9,909 bases of DNA from contig JAQTRM010000044.1 of assembly GCA_028711825.1 (NCBI GenBank), positions 1 through 9,909 of the forward strand, given 5' to 3'. The notes beneath the pieces were generated by a model. It did no database searches. It was not told where the DNA came from and worked only from the letters and a program-made list of their open reading frames with translations. Of this stretch, positions 1 through 5,933 are shown piece after piece (position 1 is the stretch's first letter; each line of letters opens with the position of its first letter). The position numbers and the translations under genes were made by a program. The DNA comes from Candidatus Omnitrophota bacterium. Lineage in GTDB: Bacteria > Omnitrophota > Gorgyraeia > Gygaellales > Profunditerraquicolaceae.

Positions 1-1
1 C

Positions 2-361
2 ATGCTCTCATTTTCCGGCTGCGCTTATTTGTCGCACCCTAAGGAAACCTTGTTCCTGAAAGGGATGGCCGACAATCAGAACGCGATGCAGGCGCAATTG
101 TCCAGGGAGGAGAAGCAATTTAACCGGCTGAAAGCCGATCTTGAAAAAGGGCGCCTGCCTAAGAATACGCAGAAGAAGAGGATTGTTTCCCGTTACGGGG
201 AGCCTGTCTTATGCCGTCCGGCTGAAGGCGCTTCCGGAGCCAAGGAGAGTTGTTTTTACCGCAAGCCTGGAGGATTTTCCACTCCAATAATCCTGCTTGA
301 TCTGGATGCCGCGGGAAGGATGCTATCCTGGCGAATACAGGATCCGGATAAAATCTCTTAG
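2..361 (+). CDS. Probable lipoprotein, 5'-truncated by the window edge
   Basis: The reading frame is open from the first bases. The first in-frame ATG (position 2) lies only six residues before a lipobox-like FSGC, so the real start and most of the type II signal peptide are probably outside the window. The mature part begins at that Cys, followed by a charged, Gln/Lys/Glu-rich stretch (about residues 22-60) that could form a helix. A compact C-terminal part (about 60-119) has two Cys and a hydrophobic strand (PIILLDLD). It resembles small envelope lipoproteins of unknown role that carry a short SmpA/OmlA-like 'RYGEP' segment, but I do not recognise a family. It ends with TAG; a T-run follows directly but no hairpin abuts it. 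Confidence 0.6.
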   Translation: MLSFSGCAYLSHPKETLFLKGMADNQNAMQAQLSREEKQFNRLKADLEKGRLPKNTQKKRIVSRYGEPVLCRPAEGASGAKESCFYRKPGGFSTPIILLDLDAAGRMLSWRIQDPDKIS

Positions 362-369
362 TTTTTTTA

Positions 370-397
370 TTGACATACGGGATTGAAGAAGTAGAAT
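370..397 (+). promoter_or_regulatory. Sigma-70-type promoter upstream of the holin-like gene
   Basis: A perfect -35 hexamer TTGACA (370-375) is followed after 16 bases by TAGAAT (392-397), a five-of-six match to TATAAT. Transcription would begin near 404 and give a leader of about 190 nt before the small membrane protein gene at 592. Hexamers and spacing are seen in the sequence. Promoter activity is inferred. Confidence 0.6.
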
Positions 398-439
398 ATA
401 TCCAGCATTCAATTATTTATACTTCGAAGGTCGCAGTTT

Positions 440-474
440 GGGGGACGGTTCCTGTAAAAGCAGGACTGTCCCTT
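440..474 (+). repeat. GGGGACGGTTC-type palindrome (REP-like hairpin, possible terminator)
   Basis: Bases 440-454 pair with 461-474 around a six-base loop. The stem has one bulged T (449) and a few G-T pairs, and a T-rich tract follows (473-478). The left arm contains GGGGACGGTTC (441-451), an 11-base word that recurs at 7123-7133 inside the MITE-like element, which suggests a dispersed palindromic repeat family. Palindromes with this kind of sequence are often associated with IS200/REP-type transposases, though none is present here. The hairpin plus T-tract could also act as a terminator or attenuator for the promoter at 370-397. Confidence 0.55.
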
Positions 475-516
475 TTATTATGCCTGGAGAGGTGTGGCCT
501 TGTGGCCAATTGCTTC

Positions 517-568
517 GGTGTTGCCTATGGGGTTAACACCCAGCGCTGATTGGTATTGCGCTGGTGTT
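517..568 (+). promoter_or_regulatory. Leader with two mutually exclusive hairpins before the holin-like gene
   Basis: AACACC (535-540) can pair with GGTGTT upstream (517-522, loop of 12). As an alternative, the longer arm 535-546 can pair with 558-568, an 11-bp stem with one bulged C and an 11-base loop. Both upstream and downstream partners carry GGTGTTG (517-523 and 563-569). The second stem ends 12 bases before the Shine-Dalgarno AAGGAGGG (581-588). The layout resembles an RNA switch or translational control element, but it matches no riboswitch class that I recognise. Confidence 0.35.
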
Positions 569-591
569 GTTTCCGTAAACAAGGAGGGTAT

Positions 592-843
592 ATGGGAAAG
601 CTGAATGTCAAGGCGTTTGGGTTGGCTTGCGGGATCCTTTGGGGCGCGGGGATGCTGATCGCGGGGTTGATCGATACGGTTTCCACCTGGGGTGATGCCT
701 GGGGGCAGGTGATGGCAAGCGTTTACCTGGGTTACGCCCCGACGGTCGCCGGAAGCATTATCGGAGGGGCCTGGGGTTTTATCGATGCCGGTATCGGAGG
801 TTTGCTTTTAGCATGGTTGTATAATAAATTCCTGAAATCCTAA
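592..843 (+). CDS. Small two-helix membrane protein, holin-like
   Basis: 83 residues. I chose ATG 592 because AAGGAGGG (581-588) sits three bases upstream; an upstream extension to 550 has no ribosome binding site and would overlap the leader hairpin. The protein has two hydrophobic Gly-rich segments (about 8-28 and 52-77) joined by a short Trp-containing loop, with a basic C-terminal tail (YNKFLKS). The segment GSIIGGAWGFIDAGIGGLLLAWLYN resembles short chromosomal proteins usually annotated as 'bacteriophage holin'. No endolysin, spanin or phage gene lies nearby, so a lysis role is not supported; a housekeeping or envelope membrane role is equally possible. It has its own promoter (370-397) and a structured leader. 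Confidence 0.7.
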   Translation: MGKLNVKAFGLACGILWGAGMLIAGLIDTVSTWGDAWGQVMASVYLGYAPTVAGSIIGGAWGFIDAGIGGLLLAWLYNKFLKS

Positions 844-869
844 AAGAGATCAGGTTGTAAGGTTTTGTT

Positions 870-898
870 CCCGCGCGGCCAGGCGACTGCCGCGTGGG
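870..898 (+). other. GC-rich hairpin between holin-like and MEDS genes
   Basis: CCCGCGCGGC (870-879) pairs with GCCGCGTGGG (889-898) over ten base pairs, one of them G-T, with a nine-base loop. The following bases are T-rich but lack a clean U-tract, so it may be a weak terminator, an mRNA stability element, or a 5' leader element of the MEDS gene that starts 41 bases later. Confidence 0.45.
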
Positions 899-939
899 AG
901 CGTCTTTATCGTTATTGTGATTTTATAAGGAAATGTAAA

Positions 940-1500
940 ATGGGCAGCCATACATGTTTATCTTATGAGCACGAAGAAGGGCTCCTGGAGCTACTGGGGT
1001 CCTTTTTCGAACAGGGGTTTAAGGTCAATGAGTTTTGCCTCTGGGTTGTTCCCTGCCTGCTGGGGGTGGAAGGGGCAAAGTCCGCCCTGGGCAAAAAGAT
1101 CAAAGGTTTGGATAATTATATAAAAGACGGAAAGTTTGAGCTCGTAAGCCATAAGGATGTTTATTTAAAAGACGGGTTCTTCGATTCCGCCAAACCCCTG
1201 AAGCTTCTGGCTCAAAAAGAAAAGGATGTTTTAAAAAGGGGCTTCAGCGGTTTGCGCATCAGCGGGGATGCCGGATGGCTTCCCGATGAAGAATGGGAAA
1301 AGATGTCCCTTTATGAGAAAGAGGCGGATAAGATTATCTCCGGAGGGAAGATTACGGCGTTATGCACTTATCCTTCCGCAAAATTCGATACCGCGAAGTT
1401 ATTCCGTTTGAGTTTTTCCCATAAACTCGTGATCAGCAAGAGAAAAGGCAGGACGGACATCCTGATGGATAAGCGGGATATCTTTAATTCTGCCTTCTGA
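940..1500 (+). CDS. Stand-alone MEDS-domain sensory protein
   Basis: 186 residues. ATG 940 is preferred over an in-frame TTG at 865, because AAGGA (927-931) lies at the right distance and the MEDS similarity begins at GSHTCLSYE. MEDS (methanogen/methylotroph DcmR sensory, PF14417) domains are small-molecule sensing modules, usually fused to histidine kinases or DNA-binding parts. Family-type features are His4 and Cys6 near the N-terminus, NEFCLWVV (about 31-38), a YLKDGFFD segment near the middle, GFSGLRISGDAGWL, and ALCTYP toward the end. It fills the domain with no output region, so it is either a diffusible sensor partner or a single-domain protein acting on a separate kinase. The next gene downstream, beyond a terminator, is an HD-GYP enzyme. 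The ligand is unknown. Confidence 0.8.
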   Translation: MGSHTCLSYEHEEGLLELLGSFFEQGFKVNEFCLWVVPCLLGVEGAKSALGKKIKGLDNYIKDGKFELVSHKDVYLKDGFFDSAKPLKLLAQKEKDVLKRGFSGLRISGDAGWLPDEEWEKMSLYEKEADKIISGGKITALCTYPSAKFDTAKLFRLSFSHKLVISKRKGRTDILMDKRDIFNSAF

Positions 1501-1530
1501 TATCGATCTAAATTCATCTCTTAGCGGATA

Positions 1531-1561
1531 AAATACCGGGCGTGCCGCCCGGTATTTTTTT
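1531..1561 (+). terminator. Strong Rho-independent terminator
   Basis: Bases 1531-1542 and 1546-1557 form a perfect 12-bp stem with a GC-rich core (ACCGGGCG / CGCCCGGT) and a three-base loop (TGC), running into a T-tract (1555-1561). It lies 30 bases after the MEDS stop and separates that gene from the HD-GYP transcription unit. The A-rich 5' flank means it could also work in the reverse direction. Confidence 0.9.
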
Positions 1562-1579
1562 GCCCGGCAGCGAAAAAGC

Positions 1580-1607
1580 TTGGGAATTTTTATTTTGACG
1601 CTATAAT
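1580..1607 (+). promoter_or_regulatory. Promoter of the HD-GYP-led gene run
   Basis: A perfect -10 hexamer TATAAT (1602-1607) is preceded after 16 bases by a weak -35, TTGGGA (1580-1585). Transcription would start near 1614, just before the Shine-Dalgarno AAGGAG (1618-1623). This supports the TTG start at 1633 and would give a very short leader. Confidence 0.55.
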
Positions 1608-1632
1608 ATTGATAATGAAGGAGAAAGCCGCG

Positions 1633-3054
1633 TTGAAAATGAAAACCGGGGTCGGTATTTTTAACAGTTTTTATTTTAAGGTCGCTGTTTCTTTTATCCT
1701 GTCGCTTTTGTTTGTCGCCGTCCTGGGAAATTTTATCCTTTTCCGCTACAGCCTGAAATCGCAATTTAACGAGTTTAGGGGCAAGCTTAAAGCGATCGCC
1801 CAGACCTCCGCGCTCCTGATCGATGCCGATACGTTAAACCAGATTCCTTTAAACCGGGAGGGGGCGGATACCGCTTCTTTTAAGGCGGTTGCGCTGCAGC
1901 TTTTAAGGGTCAAGCAGGTTAACCCGCTGGTGAGGAATATCTATGTAATGGCGGCGACAAACCAGCCCGGTATCTTGCAGTTTGCGGTAGACCCCGACGC
2001 GCTTGTTGCAGGGTCTACTAAATCCGGAGAAGAGTCTTTTCCCGGAGAACGTTATGACGCGCGCGCCTACCCCGAAATGCTTAAGGCTTTCAGGGAGCCC
2101 CGCGTGGATACCCGCCTGTCCTCTGATGCCTGGGGGAGGTTTCTTTCCGGCTATGCCCCTGTTTTAGATAAAAATAATAATCCGGTAGCGATCCTCGGCA
2201 TCGACATTGACGCCGAGGATGTTTACTTATTGCAGAAAGGGCTGCTGTCGAGAGGGATTTTCGTCCTTTTGATGGGTTTTCTTTTCGCCCTGGGGCTGGG
2301 GGCGATATTCTCGATGCGGATAATCAATCCTATCCGGAAACTGATCGAAGGCACGAAAAAGGTCGCCGGAGGGAACCTGGAATACCGGGTTGAAGTTTCC
2401 TCTCATGATGAGCTCGGCAGGCTGGCGGAGTCTTTTAACCGGATGTCTTTAAGCTTAAAGGAATCCCGGGAGAAACTGCAGGATTATTTTTACCGGGTGG
2501 TTAAGGCGATGGTGCGCAGCCTGGAGGCCAAGGACGCTTACACCTCCGGCCACTCCGAAAGGGTCGGCGAATACGCCTACCGCATCGCTTCAGCCATGGG
2601 GATGCCGGGAGAAAAGGCGGAATTGTTGAAGAAAGCGGCGCAGCTGCACGATATCGGCAAGATCGGGATCCCCGAAGAGATACTTAACAAGAAAGGGGGA
2701 TTGTCGGATGAGGAGTTCGGTATTATCCGCCGGCACCCGGAAGTCGGCGAGGAGATATTAAAGCCGGTATTTTTAGAATCCGAAATGCTGTCGGTCGTGA
2801 GGTCGCATCATGAACGTTATGACGGTAAAGGCTACCCGGACGGCTTGAAGCCGGAGCAGTCCGGCATCTTCGCCCAGATCGTTTCGGTGGCCGACGCATA
2901 TGACGCGATGACCTCCACACGTTCCTACCGGCATAAGATGCCCCGGGAAGAGGCGGTGGCCAGGGTAAAGGCGGGGGCGGGAACCCAGTTTAACCCCGAA
3001 GTCGTGGAGGCCTTCTGCCGGATCGCGGATAAAATAGGGCTGCCCGGAGTTTAA
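1633..3054 (+). CDS. Membrane sensor with HAMP and HD-GYP domains (c-di-GMP phosphodiesterase)
   Basis: 473 residues from TTG 1633, chosen because AAGGAG (1618-1623) is nine bases upstream; ATG 1639 or ATG 1615 are alternatives. Order of parts: membrane helix (about 14-36); periplasmic sensor (about 38-205) ending in GYAPVLDKNNNPVAILGIDI, typical of Cache/PDC folds; second helix (about 208-228); HAMP linker (about 229-282, with HDELGRLAESFN); HD-GYP domain (about 290-470). Metal and catalytic residues look intact: His307 in HSERV, HD 339-340 in LHDIGKIGIP, His368, the HHERYDGKGYP motif (392-402) and the Asp in VADAYDAM. HD-GYP domains hydrolyse cyclic di-GMP, so this protein probably turns an external signal into a change in c-di-GMP. 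It leads a run of same-strand genes with a 42-base gap to the next. No diguanylate cyclase is in the window. Confidence 0.93.
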   Translation: MKMKTGVGIFNSFYFKVAVSFILSLLFVAVLGNFILFRYSLKSQFNEFRGKLKAIAQTSALLIDADTLNQIPLNREGADTASFKAVALQLLRVKQVNPLVRNIYVMAATNQPGILQFAVDPDALVAGSTKSGEESFPGERYDARAYPEMLKAFREPRVDTRLSSDAWGRFLSGYAPVLDKNNNPVAILGIDIDAEDVYLLQKGLLSRGIFVLLMGFLFALGLGAIFSMRIINPIRKLIEGTKKVAGGNLEYRVEVSSHDELGRLAESFNRMSLSLKESREKLQDYFYRVVKAMVRSLEAKDAYTSGHSERVGEYAYRIASAMGMPGEKAELLKKAAQLHDIGKIGIPEEILNKKGGLSDEEFGIIRRHPEVGEEILKPVFLESEMLSVVRSHHERYDGKGYPDGLKPEQSGIFAQIVSVADAYDAMTSTRSYRHKMPREEAVARVKAGAGTQFNPEVVEAFCRIADKIGLPGV

Positions 3055-3096
3055 GGCATCATGAGATATTTTGAGTAAAAGAAAGGGAGGGGAGTT

Positions 3097-3324
3097 GTGT
3101 TTTCGCTTGAAGGTATCGGCAGGATACTGGTTTTCTTCGGGATCGTAATAGTCTTTGCCGGGCTGTTGTTTTTGCTTGCCGGGAAGATACCATTTTTGGG
3201 CAGGCTGCCGGGGGATATCGCAATCCACAACAGGAGATTCCATTTTTACTTTCCGCTTGCAACCTGTCTCCTGGTGAGCGTTGTTTTGACGTTTATTATA
3301 AATTTTTTCTTGAGGCATAAATAG
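3097..3324 (+). CDS. DUF2905 family small membrane protein
   Basis: 75 residues with a GTG start at 3097, supported by GGAGG (3086-3090) six bases upstream. It has two membrane segments (about 8-28 and 50-71) joined by a short loop with the family hallmark GRLPGDIAIHNRRFHFYFPLAT. That motif and the length match DUF2905 (PF11146), a widespread family of unknown function. It has no catalytic residues that I can name. It lies between the HD-GYP gene and a second small membrane protein and is probably co-transcribed with them. Confidence 0.88.
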   Translation: MFSLEGIGRILVFFGIVIVFAGLLFLLAGKIPFLGRLPGDIAIHNRRFHFYFPLATCLLVSVVLTFIINFFLRHK

Positions 3325-3393
3325 CCGGCAGGCCTAAAAGGCGTTAAGTTTTTTGCTTTTGGGCGGATAATGACAGGCAGCTTAAGGAGCCCT

Positions 3394-3831
3394 ATGGATT
3401 TTTCCCGCAAACGGATAGTTAAGGCTGTTTTGATGCTGGTTTTTATCGTCTGTATGGTATTTGCGAATTTCGTGGCGGTGAGGATGATGATCGTTTACGG
3501 GACGGATGTTTATTTTTACGATAAGCTTCTGGTAGCGTATAACATCGGCGGAGAACCCGGGCTTAAGACGGAGCTGGGAAAAATACCGGGTGAGGACAGG
3601 ATGCGCCGTGAGGCGGTCCTTGTCAGCGATTTCAAGTTGAAGCTGGATAGTTTAAGAAATCCCGCCGCGTACCTGGAAGCGAAGGTGCGGGAAGGAAAGG
3701 GAAAAATTTCCTTTATCCGGGAATCCCGCAGCGCGGCAATCACGGTGATGCTGGTATTGTTCGGCTGGCAGTTAATCGCCGATTTTCTAGCCAAGGCTAA
3801 ATCCAGGGAGCTTAATAAGCGGAGGGTGTGA
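3394..3831 (+). CDS. Unknown protein with one membrane segment at each end
   Basis: 145 residues. ATG 3394 is chosen because AAGGAG (3384-3389) is four bases upstream; an in-frame ATG at 3370 has no such site. The N-terminal RKR precedes a hydrophobic helix (about 8-35). A charged, mostly helical middle (about 40-110) contains many Lys/Arg/Glu, and a second hydrophobic segment (about 113-132) is followed by a basic tail. With a cytoplasmic N-terminus the middle domain would face the periplasm and both ends the cytoplasm. I recognise no family. Its TGA overlaps the next gene's ATG by one base, so the two products are likely made together. Confidence 0.75.
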   Translation: MDFSRKRIVKAVLMLVFIVCMVFANFVAVRMMIVYGTDVYFYDKLLVAYNIGGEPGLKTELGKIPGEDRMRREAVLVSDFKLKLDSLRNPAAYLEAKVREGKGKISFIRESRSAAITVMLVLFGWQLIADFLAKAKSRELNKRRV

Positions 3832-4256
3832 TGAAAAAATTATTGCTGGCCGTTTTTTTGGTTATCGTTCCGGTTTTGGTGTTTGCCGGGGAAATGCAGA
3901 TAAAGTCCCTGGAGCTGGAAGACGGAGGGGTTGTCAAGGTGAGGGCCGCGGAAGGGGGGCTGATTAATATCCAGATAATCTATGAGAGCCTGGAGGATAC
4001 TCCTGAGGCGGTAAAGGATAAGATCGGGGCGGGATCTCCCGGCGATATGGCAAGGCCGCTTCCTTCGCATCTTACCCTGATTTTTTTCGACCAGGACGGT
4101 TATCAGCTCTGCAGGGAGGTCTTTCCCCTGATCGATTTTTCCCTGGATGAGTCCGGCGATAATCCGAAGGCTGTCCTGGAATCCCGCAGTGTGCAATGCG
4201 GTAACGGAAGCCTAGACAGGATTGATTCTGCGGAGATAAAGTATAATGTTTTTTAG
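3831..4256 (+). CDS. Secreted protein of unknown function
   Basis: 141 residues from ATG 3831, with GGAGGG (3821-3826) upstream; a GTG at 3828 is a less likely start. A classical type I signal peptide (MKK, then a Leu/Val core) is probably cut after Ala19 (VFA before GE). The mature part of about 120 residues looks beta-rich, with alternating hydrophobic residues (INIQIIYE, HLTLIFFDQDGYQL), and carries two Cys (94 and 123) that could form a disulfide in the periplasm. No family recognised. It overlaps the preceding membrane protein gene by one base and is 12 bases from the Nudix gene. Confidence 0.75.
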   Translation: MKKLLLAVFLVIVPVLVFAGEMQIKSLELEDGGVVKVRAAEGGLINIQIIYESLEDTPEAVKDKIGAGSPGDMARPLPSHLTLIFFDQDGYQLCREVFPLIDFSLDESGDNPKAVLESRSVQCGNGSLDRIDSAEIKYNVF

Positions 4257-4268
4257 CCGTAACCTTTT

Positions 4269-4847
4269 ATGAAAAAAATATCCGAAGAGATCCTTTACCG
4301 CGGGCGCTGGCTTTTCCTGAAAAAAGACCTTTTTGTTAATTCTTCCAATGAAGAAGTCTCCTGGGAGACTGTGGGCAGGACCGATAACCCGTTATCTTTC
4401 GGGATTATCGCCAAGCTTAATCCCTCGGGGAGGTATGTTTTTATCAAACAATTCCGCCATTCTATCAACAACTACGTGATTGGATTGCCGGCGGGGATTG
4501 CCGGCGGCGGCGCCGTAAGCGGCAAGGCGCTGGAGGATTGTATTTTAAAAGAATTGGCCGAGGAGACCGGTTACCGGGGGGTTATTAAGTCCAGGAGCCC
4601 GCTTTTGAAGCTTAACCCCGCGGTGATGGACGGGGATTTCCTGCTGGTTTCGGTCGAAATAGACGAAAACGACCCCGGGAATAAAGACCTCCGCCAGGAG
4701 CTTGAACCGGAGGAGGAGATCGAGGTGATTCTGGTGGAAAAAGACGGGATCAAGGATTTTCTCCGGGAGGAGATCGCCAAGGGGAGCGCCGTAAGTTCCG
4801 GGATATGGTCGCTGGCCTGCGGGCTGGACGAACTGCGCCTTGAATAA
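4269..4847 (+). CDS. Nudix hydrolase resembling ADP-ribose pyrophosphatases
   Basis: 192 residues. Nudix enzymes cleave nucleoside diphosphates linked to another group. The N-terminal strand region (YRGRWLFLKKDLF, then VSWETVGRTD), the YVFIKQFRHSINNYVIGLPAG segment and the acidic stretch EPEEEIEVILVEKDGI (about 147-161) are arranged as in the ADP-ribose pyrophosphatase branch (NudF/NUDT5-like). The Nudix box spans Gly80-Tyr102. Glu95, Glu98, Glu99 and Gly101 are in place, but the usual Glu of the GX5E part is Lys86 and the usual Arg is Lys94. The metal-binding core looks intact while the supporting salt bridge is changed, so substrate preference is uncertain. I see no Shine-Dalgarno before ATG 4269, so translation may be coupled to the gene ending 12 bases upstream. 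The next gene follows after two bases. Confidence 0.85.
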   Translation: MKKISEEILYRGRWLFLKKDLFVNSSNEEVSWETVGRTDNPLSFGIIAKLNPSGRYVFIKQFRHSINNYVIGLPAGIAGGGAVSGKALEDCILKELAEETGYRGVIKSRSPLLKLNPAVMDGDFLLVSVEIDENDPGNKDLRQELEPEEEIEVILVEKDGIKDFLREEIAKGSAVSSGIWSLACGLDELRLE

Positions 4848-4849
4848 AA

Positions 4850-5272
4850 ATGAAAAAAGTTTTCCTGATTTTCGCGAATGAAGATGCCTGGCGGGTAAAC
4901 CGCCTTTTGCCTTCCCTGGACAGCCCGGAGTATGAGCTTGAATTCTACGATGGCCCGCTGGATATGGATATCGAGGCCCCGGGTTCGGAGGCGGTAAAGC
5001 AGACAATCGGAGAGAAGGTCGTCAAATGCGGTATTGCGGTCTGTCTTATCTCCGAAAGCGCCTCGCGCAGTAAATGGGTGGACCTGCAGCTTAGGAAGAA
5101 CCTCAACAAAGGGAACCGCATTATCGCGATGGCGGTAAAAGGGGTGGAGAGCGCGGTCCTGCCGGAATTGGTGCGCCAGGAAAATCTTACCTTTTATCCC
5201 TGGGATCCCGCGCGCCTGAAGAAGATGATCGGCGAAGAGGAGGGCGGGATTTTCGATAACTCCCCGAAATAA
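4850..5272 (+). CDS. TIR-like domain protein (DUF1863/ThsB type) with Gln at the catalytic Glu position
   Basis: 140 residues, a single domain. The order KVFLIFANEDAWRVNRLLPSL, LEFYDGPLDMDI, VKQTIGEKVVKCGIAVCLISESASRSKWVD, NRIIAMAVKG matches the TIR-like family DUF1863 (PF08937), which includes ThsB of Thoeris anti-phage systems. TIR domains bind NAD, and many cleave it with a Glu in the W-V-x-x-E stretch. Here that stretch is WVDLQL (76-81), with Gln80 at the Glu position (codon CAG, 5087-5089). The protein may therefore bind a nucleotide or act as a scaffold without cleaving NAD. No ThsA-like effector is in the window. It lies two bases after a Nudix gene and one base before a NAD(P)HX epimerase gene, without its own Shine-Dalgarno, pointing to a co-translated NAD-related unit. 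Confidence 0.75.
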   Translation: MKKVFLIFANEDAWRVNRLLPSLDSPEYELEFYDGPLDMDIEAPGSEAVKQTIGEKVVKCGIAVCLISESASRSKWVDLQLRKNLNKGNRIIAMAVKGVESAVLPELVRQENLTFYPWDPARLKKMIGEEEGGIFDNSPK

Positions 5273-5273
5273 T

Positions 5274-5933
5274 ATGAACAGGAAAGAATTTTCTCTGACT
5301 GCCGCTTCCGCTGCGGCTCTGGATAAAAAAGCGCAGGAGGTATACGGTATACCCGCGCTGGTTCTTATGGAGAATGCCGGGCGTTCGGTGGCGGAGGAAG
5401 CCCTGAAAGCCTTAAAAAAGCATCCGGGCAGGGTGGCAGTCTTTTGCGGCACGGGAAATAACGGCGGGGACGGCTTTTGCGCCTGCCGGCATCTTTTGGC
5501 TTCCGGGGTCAAGCCGGATCTCTATCTGGCGGGAAGCCCTTCTAAGCTTAAAGCCCAGGCAAAGGTAAATTATAATATCCTTTTAAAGCTGAAACAGAAG
5601 ATTTCCGGGAGCGGAGCGTTTGGCCCCGGCCTTCCGGGGAAAAGGAGCAAGAAATATTCCTTGATCCTCGACGCGCTTTTGGGGATAGGAATAAGGGGCG
5701 AAGCGAGGCCGGTTTACCGGGAGTCGATCCGCGCGATAAATTCCTCCGGGGCCTTTGTTATCGCAGTGGATATCCCGTCGGGGTTGGACGCGGACTCCGG
5801 GAAACCCCTGGGCGCCTGCGTAAAGGCGGACGAAACAATCACTTTTGTTTCCGTAAAACGCGGGATGCTCCTTAATCCCGGGAAAGGATACTGCGGAAAG
5901 GTGCGGGTCCGGGGGATCGGGGTCAAGCTATGA
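5274..5933 (+). CDS. nnrE: NAD(P)H-hydrate epimerase (YjeF N-terminal domain only)
   Basis: 219 residues. It interconverts the R and S forms of hydrated NAD(P)H, a damage product, so that a dehydratase can restore NAD(P)H. Motifs in order: LMENAGRSVAE (31-41), the nucleotide-binding GTGNNGGDGF (59-68), DALLGIGIRG (133-142, with the expected catalytic Asp133), VDIPSGLDADSG (165-176) and the ADETITFVSVKRGML segment (185-199). Length fits the stand-alone epimerase. The ADP/ATP-dependent dehydratase half (NnrD), often fused in bacteria, is absent and does not follow downstream, so it must be encoded elsewhere if the pathway is complete. It begins one base after the TIR-like gene, and its TGA overlaps the next ATG by four bases (ATGA at 5930-5933). 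Confidence 0.93.
   Translation: MNRKEFSLTAASAAALDKKAQEVYGIPALVLMENAGRSVAEEALKALKKHPGRVAVFCGTGNNGGDGFCACRHLLASGVKPDLYLAGSPSKLKAQAKVNYNILLKLKQKISGSGAFGPGLPGKRSKKYSLILDALLGIGIRGEARPVYRESIRAINSSGAFVIAVDIPSGLDADSGKPLGACVKADETITFVSVKRGMLLNPGKGYCGKVRVRGIGVKL

Noticed and set aside
325..368. Terminator of the first lipoprotein gene
   Set aside because: A six-base stem (325-330 with 338-343) lies inside the coding region, and the T-run (362-368) is 18 bases further on, so the two do not form a terminator.
592..843. Prophage lysis module
   Set aside because: The holin-like protein has no endolysin, spanin, structural or integrase gene nearby. The family also occurs as lone chromosomal genes.
1595..1607. 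TTGACG next to TATAAT as a promoter pair
   Set aside because: The two hexamers are only one base apart. TTGACG cannot be the -35 for this -10; the weaker TTGGGA at 1580 has correct spacing.
2773..3318. 181-codon open frame on the - strand
   Set aside because: It is antisense to the HD-GYP C-terminus and the DUF2905 gene, both well supported.
3344..3371. Promoter before the unknown membrane protein at 3394
   Set aside because: GATAAT (3366-3371) is a fair -10, but TTAAGT (3344-3349) is a poor -35, and the gene is within an apparent co-transcribed run. Evidence is too weak to list.
4850..5272. Thoeris anti-phage system
   Set aside because: Only a ThsB-like protein is present. No ThsA effector with SIR2 or SLOG domains is in the window, and the catalytic Glu position is Gln.
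4571..5512. 313-codon open frame on the - strand
   Set aside because: It runs opposite the Nudix, TIR-like and epimerase genes, has a Ser/Arg/Phe-rich meaningless product, and has no promoter or ribosome binding site.
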